Below, piece after piece: positions 5,797-10,670 of a stretch of DNA of 10,670 nucleotides. This stretch comes from JBALVO01 sp036961445 (GTDB lineage: Bacteria > Pseudomonadota > Gammaproteobacteria > Pseudomonadales > Halieaceae). The notes beneath the pieces are model-generated. The model was not told the DNA's origin and did no database searches. It saw only the letters and a program-made list of their open reading frames with translations. Both the position numbers and the translations under genes were made by a program. Position 1 is the first letter of the stretch. Every line of letters starts with the position of its first letter. The DNA lies in contig JBALVO010000127.1 of assembly GCA_036961445.1 (NCBI GenBank), positions 1-10,670 on the forward strand, given 5' to 3'.

Positions 5797-8034
5797 ATGC
5801 ACTATTCCAACCGCATACATCAACAGCTTGCCCGTGACGTCACTCGCCTCGGCGGTATTCCACTGTGGCTGGCTTTTCGCTGTCTGCCATCGATAGTGGT
5901 CGGTGCCTTGTTTCTGCTGCTGCTGGGTACAGTACCTGCTCGAGCTACCATGGACGCATCTGGCAGCAACGCAAGCGGCGCTCTGGATCTTAATGCTCTG
6001 GAAAGTGGTCACATGGTGTTACACGATCAGGTGGCAGGAACCTATATTCCCGCCATAATTCACGCCAGCAAGGTGCACTTTGATATCAGCGGCATGATTG
6101 CCACCGTCTCGGTGCAGCAATCGTTTCGCAATCATACCGATCAATGGCTGGAGGGCGTATATGCTTTTCCGCTGCCGGACACTGCTGCAGTACGTTATCT
6201 TGAAATGCGGGTGGGTGAGCGCCGTATTGTCGGCAAGATCAGAGAGAAATCTGTCGCTAAAAAAATCTACCGGGAGGCGAGGAAAGCTGGCAAGAAGGCC
6301 AGTCTGGTGGAACAACAACGGGACAATTTATTTAGCAATCGTATAGCTAACATCGGGCCCGGTGAAGAAATTACAGTGCATATGGAATATGTTCAGCAGG
6401 TCAGTTTTGCTGCCGACAAATTTTCACTGCGGTTCCCCACAACGATAACACCACGGTATATGCCCGGCAGTACGCGGGCGCAAAATGGCAAGCCTGATGA
6501 CGTTGAGACACTTGCAGTAAATCCATACCTTGGTTGGGCGTTGCCAACCGATCAGGTGCCAGATGCCGACGCTGTTTCGCCGTTATTATTTCCGGCACAG
6601 GGATCTGACCAGAGTCCATTGAACCCGATCGAAATTACCGCGCGGCTGGATATGGGTATGCCGTTGGCAGAGGTGGAGTCACCTTATCATGACATTGCAT
6701 TGGCGCGCAGGGCAGGGGTTTATACCATCAGCCTGGTTACTGGGGTGGCGGAGATGGATCGTGATTTTGTCCTCAATTGGCAGCCGGTGAGCGGCGGTGT
6801 TCCTTCTGCTGCGCTGTTTACCGAGCAAGTGGCAGGTGAATACTTCGGTTTGTTGATGGTCGTGCCGCCAACGGCTAGTCGCGCTGCGCCGGTGATGCCG
6901 CGCGAGATTATTTTTGTAGTGGACACTTCCGGCTCCATGGGGGGCGTGTCGATCGAGCAGGCGCGCGCTAGCGTTGCCAGGGCGTTGCAGCAACTGCGCC
7001 CGGAGGATCATTTCAATATTATCGAGTTCAACTCTGTTCATCACGCCTTGTATCGAGCCCCCATGCCGGCCACGCGCCATCACGTGCAACAAGCGCAAGA
7101 GTTTGTACGTATGCTGAACGCCTCCGGTGGCACCGAAATGCTGCCGGCCCTGCAGGCGGCGCTGGATTCTTCAGCGCAAGCTGACGCTTATCGTGAGCAA
7201 GCCTTGCTGCGCCAGGTGATTTTCATTACCGACGGCGCGGTCGGTAACGAGGTCGCGTTATTTGAGGAAATTTCCGCGCGTCTTGGCGACAGCCGCTTAT
7301 TTACCGTAGGCATAGGCGCTGCGCCAAACAGCTGGTTTATGCGCAAGGCAGCGCAGGTTGGCCGTGGTACCCACACACACATTGGCGATCTCAATGAAGT
7401 GGGGCAAAAGATGGCTGCGTTATTTGAGCAGTTGGCACACCCGGCTGCTGTTAATCTCGACATTCACTGGCCTGTGTCAGTGGAGTCCTGGCCCGAGCGC
7501 GTGCCGGACCTTTACCAGGGCCAGCCGCTGTTGGTCGCTGTAAAATTCGCCACCACCGCGGCACTCGGTGATGTGGTAGTCAGCGGCGAAATCAACGGCC
7601 AGGTCTGGAGTAAGCGCCTGGAGATGGCTGTTAGCGCTGCCACGGCTACCGAAACTCAGCACAAGGGCGTGGCCAGCTTGTGGGCGCGCCAGAAAATCGC
7701 CGGCTTGTTGGATCAAAAGCTAATGGGTCGAGATGAAGCGGCGGTGCGCGAGGAGCTAGTGCCGGTCGCGCTGCAGCACCAGTTGCTCAGCCCCTACACC
7801 AGTTTTGTAGCAGTGGAGGAAGTGATTTCCAGGCCCGTACTGCAGGGCGTGATTGGCAAATCGATACCCAATACTCGTCCTCGGGGGCAAAGTTCACAGG
7901 GTTACGCCTATCCTCGTACCGCGACGACCGGCCCAGCCAAGGCCTGGTTTGGTGTGCTGCTGTTGTTTCTGGCCATGATGTTGCGTGTGCTGCGCCAGAC
8001 GGAGGTAGATCATGTTCCCGTCGTCCGGTGTTGA
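5797..8034 (+). CDS. Sortase target protein with VIT and vWA domains
   Basis: This 745-aa exported protein matches the marine proteobacterial sortase target family, usually the only sortase substrate in its genome. It has a signal peptide with a long 30-residue N-region and hydrophobic core 32-44, with likely cleavage after ARA (50). The VIT domain is about 70-205 (QQSFRNHTDQWLEGVYAFPLP, then NRIANIGPGEEITVHMEYVQ). The vWA domain is about 370-545 with an intact metal-binding MIDAS: D376-T-S-G-S380, Thr446 (GGTEM) and Asp479 (FITDG). The C-terminus has motif YPRTATTG (705-712), hydrophobic segment AWFGVLLLFLAMML (716-729) and basic residues R730/R733. These are followed by a longer-than-usual tail ending in Cys745. 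Tyr stands where Leu of LPxT is normal. GGGAGA lies 6 bases before the ATG. The gene overlaps the sortase gene by 23 bp, so the two are one transcription unit. vWA domains generally mediate protein-protein or matrix adhesion; the ligand is unknown. Confidence 0.94.
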   Translation: MHYSNRIHQQLARDVTRLGGIPLWLAFRCLPSIVVGALFLLLLGTVPARATMDASGSNASGALDLNALESGHMVLHDQVAGTYIPAIIHASKVHFDISGMIATVSVQQSFRNHTDQWLEGVYAFPLPDTAAVRYLEMRVGERRIVGKIREKSVAKKIYREARKAGKKASLVEQQRDNLFSNRIANIGPGEEITVHMEYVQQVSFAADKFSLRFPTTITPRYMPGSTRAQNGKPDDVETLAVNPYLGWALPTDQVPDADAVSPLLFPAQGSDQSPLNPIEITARLDMGMPLAEVESPYHDIALARRAGVYTISLVTGVAEMDRDFVLNWQPVSGGVPSAALFTEQVAGEYFGLLMVVPPTASRAAPVMPREIIFVVDTSGSMGGVSIEQARASVARALQQLRPEDHFNIIEFNSVHHALYRAPMPATRHHVQQAQEFVRMLNASGGTEMLPALQAALDSSAQADAYREQALLRQVIFITDGAVGNEVALFEEISARLGDSRLFTVGIGAAPNSWFMRKAAQVGRGTHTHIGDLNEVGQKMAALFEQLAHPAAVNLDIHWPVSVESWPERVPDLYQGQPLLVAVKFATTAALGDVVVSGEINGQVWSKRLEMAVSAATATETQHKGVASLWARQKIAGLLDQKLMGRDEAAVREELVPVALQHQLLSPYTSFVAVEEVISRPVLQGVIGKSIPNTRPRGQSSQGYAYPRTATTGPAKAWFGVLLLFLAMMLRVLRQTEVDHVPVVRC
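8001..8006 (+). promoter_or_regulatory. Sortase ribosome binding site inside target gene
   Basis: A perfect GGAGGT sits 5 bases before the sortase ATG at 8012. It lies inside the target gene, encoding part of its extreme C-terminal tail (Thr-Glu-Val after the membrane segment). It fixes the sortase start, indicates translation partly independent of the upstream gene, and may explain why the target's tail runs past the usual basic cluster. Confidence 0.8.
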
Positions 8035-8656
8035 AGCATGGCGAAGAGCTTTGATAGTAATACTGTTATTGGTGGGTGTGGTGCAATTGGCGGGAGCTGG
8101 CATTATCAAAGCCAAAGCCTGGTTAGCGCCAGTGCTCATACAGCGAGCATGGCAGCAGACGCTGTTATCCGATGCCGCAACAGTAAGGCCATGGCCCTGG
8201 GCGGACACATGGCCAGTAGCGCGCCTGCGTGCACCAGCACAGGGAGCCGACCTGCTGGTTCTCGCGGGTGATTCGGGTAACGCTCTGGCATTTGGCCCCG
8301 GCCATGCGTGGGCTTCGGCGCCACTGGGTTCCATTGGATTAGCAGTGATTGGTGGCCATCGCGATACGCATTTTGCATTTCTGCAGGAACTGCAACCGAA
8401 TGATCTGCTGCAACTGGAATTACCCGGCGGCCAAGTGCGCCACTACCGGGTGCAGACATCCCGGGTGGTTGATACCGGCCACGAGACACTACCGGTCGAG
8501 TCTGCCAATGAGATGCTGTTGCTGGTGACCTGTTACCCCTTTGATACCTTGCGCGTAGGTGGACCATTGCGTTATGCGGTCAGTGCAATGCCAGAGGCAC
8601 ACAGTGCAAGCATTGCAACTCGATTAAATGCCAACGTTAGCTCTTATGCTTTGTAA
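8012..8656 (+). CDS. Class GN sortase
   Basis: This 214-aa cysteine transpeptidase is anchored in the inner membrane by an N-terminal signal anchor (about 12-31), with the catalytic domain in the periplasm. It matches the class GN sortases of Gram-negative bacteria in size and motifs. Catalytic His116 is in GGHRDTHF, and nucleophile Cys174 is in LLLVTCYPFDT. The catalytic Arg is Arg181 or Arg187 (TLRVGGPLRY). The tryptophan-rich RPWPWADTWPVARL stretch (59-72) is, from memory, typical of this class. It should cleave the vWA protein encoded just upstream within its TAT-containing sorting motif. The acceptor nucleophile in a Gram-negative envelope is not established by this sequence. The gene overlaps the target by 23 bp and has its own strong ribosome binding site. 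Confidence 0.94.
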   Translation: MFPSSGVEAWRRALIVILLLVGVVQLAGAGIIKAKAWLAPVLIQRAWQQTLLSDAATVRPWPWADTWPVARLRAPAQGADLLVLAGDSGNALAFGPGHAWASAPLGSIGLAVIGGHRDTHFAFLQELQPNDLLQLELPGGQVRHYRVQTSRVVDTGHETLPVESANEMLLLVTCYPFDTLRVGGPLRYAVSAMPEAHSASIATRLNANVSSYAL

Positions 8657-8684
8657 AGTTCTCCTGTAATGGATCTGCCTTAGC

Positions 8685-8690
8685 TATAAT
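8685..8690 (+). promoter_or_regulatory. Probable -10 element for the PLD lipoprotein gene
   Basis: A perfect TATAAT lies 30 bp before the ATG at 8720, within the 63-bp gap after the sortase gene. No recognisable -35 occurs at 16-18 bp, and no TG extension precedes it. No terminator hairpin is seen between the sortase stop and this element. The PLD gene may therefore be transcribed both from here and by read-through from the sortase operon. Confidence 0.4.
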
Positions 8691-8719
8691 GTGGTCAGGT
8701 TTTATCAAGGATCCTATTG

Positions 8720-10225
8720 ATGTTGGTAATGATGAAGCGGCAGTGGTCTGCTGCCGCCATGGTGCTATTGGCGGCTTGCTCTACCGTTGCACCGCAGCGT
8801 GAGCGTGCGCATGACGCTGCTCTGGCGCCGGCACCCATTACAGCATGGAGCGGGCTGGCTGACGTGGGCGATCACAACCGCCTGGTGCCGTTGAATTTGG
8901 GTTCCCACGGTTTGCAATGGCGTTTGCGCGCCTTGCGCTCTGCCACTACCAGTATCGATCTGCAAACCTTCATCTGGAAGGACGACAGTGTCGGCCTGGC
9001 GCTAACCAGGGAAGTAGTGGCCGCGGCCGAGCGCGGGGTCCGGGTGCGGGTACTACTTGATGACAGCTTCCTGATTCATGCCGACCAGGGCTTACGAGCG
9101 CTGTCCACGCATCCCAATATCAGCTACCGCATTTACAACCCGGCCGCTCAGCGCTCCGATAATCTGGTTTTGCGCGAGCTGGAAAATCTTAACGATGTGT
9201 CGCGCATAAACCATCGCATGCACAATAAGCTGCTGGTGGTAGACGGTCGGGTGGCGATCATTGGCGGACGTAATCAGGCTGACGAGTACTTTGGCTATGA
9301 GGCCAGGCATAACTTTCGTGATATGGAGTTGGTGGTAAGCGGCCCGTTCCTGGTGCAGCTCAGCGATGTCTTTGATCTTTATTGGAATGATCCCTGGAGC
9401 ATTCCGATTGACGACCTTGTGGCTCCCTCTGCTCAGGGTGATTTTGGCGCAATCAATGTCTGGCTGCACGAAAACGCGCTTGCTCACAAGGATCTGGCCG
9501 CATCCGTACCGCTGGATTGGTCTGAGTTGTTCGATCAGGCATTTGTCGCAGATCTGGAGTTACTGGTGGATACACCACCCGACGCCAGCCCGGTGCTGGA
9601 TATGCCGGTGCAGCTGGCTACTGCGCTGGTTGCACGTATTGATGAAGTGGAAAGGGATCTGATTTTGGTGTCGGCCTATTTTATTCCGACGCAGGCCCTG
9701 ACCAGTGCGATTGAGCGTGCAATCAAGCGCGGCGTGCGCGTACGCATCTTTACCAATTCCCTGGGATCCAATAATCATGTCAGCGCCCACGCCGTTTACG
9801 CTGAGCATCGACCATCGCTGTTGCGGGCCGGTGCGGAGATCTATGAATTACGCCCGGATGCCATTAGCCGTGAGCTGTATCTGGATCCCGCGGTTACACA
9901 GGCGTTACTGGGCTTGCATGAAAAGGGTGCTTTGTTTGACGACTGTTGTCTGTTTGTCGGTAGCGCCAATATGGACCCGCGCTCTCTGCGTCTGAATACG
10001 GAAATCGGGTTATTGATCGATAGCCCGGGACTGAATGCTAAATTGCGCGGTTTGTTGGCGGTGGATTTACAGCCGCAAAATGCCTGGCGCGTAGAGCTGG
10101 ACGCTAGTGGGAACATACAATGGATTGGTGATCAGGGTGTGCAAAGTCATACGCCTCCGGCATCCTTTTTTCTTCGCGCAGAGTCCTGGTTTTTCGGCTT
10201 GTTACCCATCGAGGGGCAAATGTGA
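8720..10225 (+). CDS. Phospholipase D-superfamily lipoprotein, ClsC-like
   Basis: This 501-aa protein of the phospholipase D/cardiolipin synthase superfamily carries two complete catalytic HKD motifs. The first is H168-N-K-L-L-V-V-D175, followed by GGRNQADEYFG. The second is H400-E-K-G-A-L-F-D407, followed by GSANMDPRSLRLNTEIG. Such enzymes transfer phosphatidyl groups through a phosphohistidine intermediate. The arrangement resembles ClsC-type cardiolipin synthases, but the reaction (synthase or phospholipase) cannot be fixed from sequence. The N-terminus is a lipoprotein signal with lipobox LAAC and lipidated Cys20, placing it on the periplasmic face of a membrane. Ser at +2 favours outer-membrane sorting under E. 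coli rules. ATG 8720 is preferred over TTG 8717 because AAGG (8707-8710) sits 9 bases upstream. Location beside the sortase genes may be chance; it has its own candidate -10. Confidence 0.9.
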   Translation: MLVMMKRQWSAAAMVLLAACSTVAPQRERAHDAALAPAPITAWSGLADVGDHNRLVPLNLGSHGLQWRLRALRSATTSIDLQTFIWKDDSVGLALTREVVAAAERGVRVRVLLDDSFLIHADQGLRALSTHPNISYRIYNPAAQRSDNLVLRELENLNDVSRINHRMHNKLLVVDGRVAIIGGRNQADEYFGYEARHNFRDMELVVSGPFLVQLSDVFDLYWNDPWSIPIDDLVAPSAQGDFGAINVWLHENALAHKDLAASVPLDWSELFDQAFVADLELLVDTPPDASPVLDMPVQLATALVARIDEVERDLILVSAYFIPTQALTSAIERAIKRGVRVRIFTNSLGSNNHVSAHAVYAEHRPSLLRAGAEIYELRPDAISRELYLDPAVTQALLGLHEKGALFDDCCLFVGSANMDPRSLRLNTEIGLLIDSPGLNAKLRGLLAVDLQPQNAWRVELDASGNIQWIGDQGVQSHTPPASFFLRAESWFFGLLPIEGQM

Positions 10226-10250
10226 TCAGCATAGTTATTTGATCACCGAC

Positions 10251-10259
10251 TGTTATAAT
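10251..10259 (+). promoter_or_regulatory. Extended -10 promoter of acyltransferase gene
   Basis: TGTTATAAT is a perfect -10 (10254-10259) with the TGn extension, which can compensate for a poor -35. The 17-bp-spaced hexamer ATAGTT is indeed weak. Initiation should fall near 10266, inside the inverted repeat at 10262-10279 and about 28 nt before the ATG at 10294. Confidence 0.6.
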
Positions 10260-10261
10260 TG

Positions 10262-10279
10262 CCGGTCGGATATGACCGG
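10262..10279. repeat. Inverted repeat at acyltransferase transcription start
   Basis: CCGGTC (10262-10267) and GACCGG (10274-10279) form a perfect 6-bp inverted repeat around a 6-base spacer GGATAT. It begins 2 bp after the -10 hexamer and so covers the expected start of transcription. This is a natural operator position for a dimeric repressor. As RNA it could also be a 5' hairpin. No T run follows, so it is not a convincing terminator for the preceding PLD gene. Confidence 0.45.
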
Positions 10280-10293
10280 GAATCTCTGATCCA

Positions 10294-10670
10294 ATGAAAG
10301 AAACAAGAATGAAGCCGCTGGATGCCATTTGGCTGATGATGGAGTCGGCGGACACGCCTATGCATGTGGGTGCTTTGGCAATTTTCCAGATGCCACGCAA
10401 TGCACCCGAGGATTACCTTGGTCAGTGGGCCGAGCGAATGCGGGGCAGCGGTGAAGTGGTCGCTCCCTGGAATTATCGCCTATCCAGCAAAGACGCAAAC
10501 TCGATAAGTCCGCGCCTGGTTAAAGATCAGGACTTTGACCTGGATTATCACTTTCGTCACTCGGCCCTGCCGTTACCTGGTGGTGAGCGTGAACTGGGCG
10601 TCATGGTGTCGCGTTTGCACAGCCACGCACTGGATAAAACCCGGCCTCTGTGGGAGTTTCACCTGATTGA
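10294..10670 (+). CDS. Wax ester synthase/DGAT acyltransferase, N-terminal part
   Basis: The first 125 codons of a WS/DGAT-family acyltransferase run off the right edge. These enzymes esterify acyl-CoA to fatty alcohols (wax esters) or diacylglycerol (triacylglycerol) for storage lipid at the inner membrane. The family N-terminus is clear: PLDAIWLMMESADTPMHVG, then FDLDYHFRHSALPLPGG, and ERELGVMVSRLHSHALD followed by RPLWEFHLI. The catalytic HHxxxDG motif should follow shortly beyond the window and cannot be checked. Two in-frame ATGs, 10294 and 10309, are possible starts. Both have weak ribosome binding sites, and 10309 would begin MKPLDA, nearer the usual family start. The gene has its own extended -10 promoter with an inverted repeat over the start site. 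Confidence 0.93.
   Translation, partial: MKETRMKPLDAIWLMMESADTPMHVGALAIFQMPRNAPEDYLGQWAERMRGSGEVVAPWNYRLSSKDANSISPRLVKDQDFDLDYHFRHSALPLPGGERELGVMVSRLHSHALDKTRPLWEFHLI

Noticed and set aside
7894..8334. Minus-strand frame of 146 codons over the target/sortase junction
   Set aside because: It covers the overlap of two well-supported plus-strand genes and has no recognisable features.
10262..10290. Hairpin as a terminator for the PLD gene
   Set aside because: The stem is short and followed by GAATCTCTG without a T run, and it lies after a strong extended -10, so an operator or 5' hairpin is more likely.

Overview
The window looks like chromosome of a free-living, probably marine gammaproteobacterium. 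The UvrB is close to the enterobacterial form along its whole length. The central genes form the dedicated single-substrate sortase system known mainly from marine Proteobacteria. A wax ester synthase/DGAT-type acyltransferase begins at the right edge, as is common in marine, oil- and lipid-storing Gammaproteobacteria. The lineage (for example Cellvibrionales or a relative) is inferred from gene content, not measured.

Layout. Positions 1-112 are an unassigned edge. A tRNA-Asn(GTT) with its own strong promoter lies on the minus strand at 265-340. uvrB runs rightward from a GTG at 509 to 2527 and is followed by a small secreted protein of unknown function (2582-2854). This small gene converges, with one base between stop codons, on a two-component pair transcribed leftward: the response regulator (start 5624) and then the histidine kinase (start 4928). 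Across a 172-bp divergent control region, the sortase target protein (VIT + vWA domains, C-terminal sorting signal; 5797-8034) and its class GN sortase (8012-8656) run rightward and overlap by 23 bp. After them come a lipoprotein of the phospholipase D/cardiolipin synthase superfamily (8720-10225) and the first 125 codons of a WS/DGAT acyltransferase (10294 to the end).

How the genes fit together. The core (2856-8656) is a self-contained surface-protein module. The kinase's large periplasmic region, part of which resembles a CBM9-type carbohydrate-binding fold, would sense something outside the inner membrane. The OmpR-type regulator probably acts on the divergent intergenic region, where two copies of CACAATT sit exactly 10 bp apart. 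The vWA protein is exported, and the sortase encoded next to it should cleave it at its C-terminal signal. The acceptor for a Gram-negative sortase is not revealed by the sequence. Points that stand out are a non-canonical sorting motif (YPRTAT, with Tyr in the usual Leu position), a regulator and kinase that are in frame and separated only by a stop and one codon, and a small secreted protein packed against the kinase gene. No mobile elements, CRISPR arrays or rRNA genes were seen.
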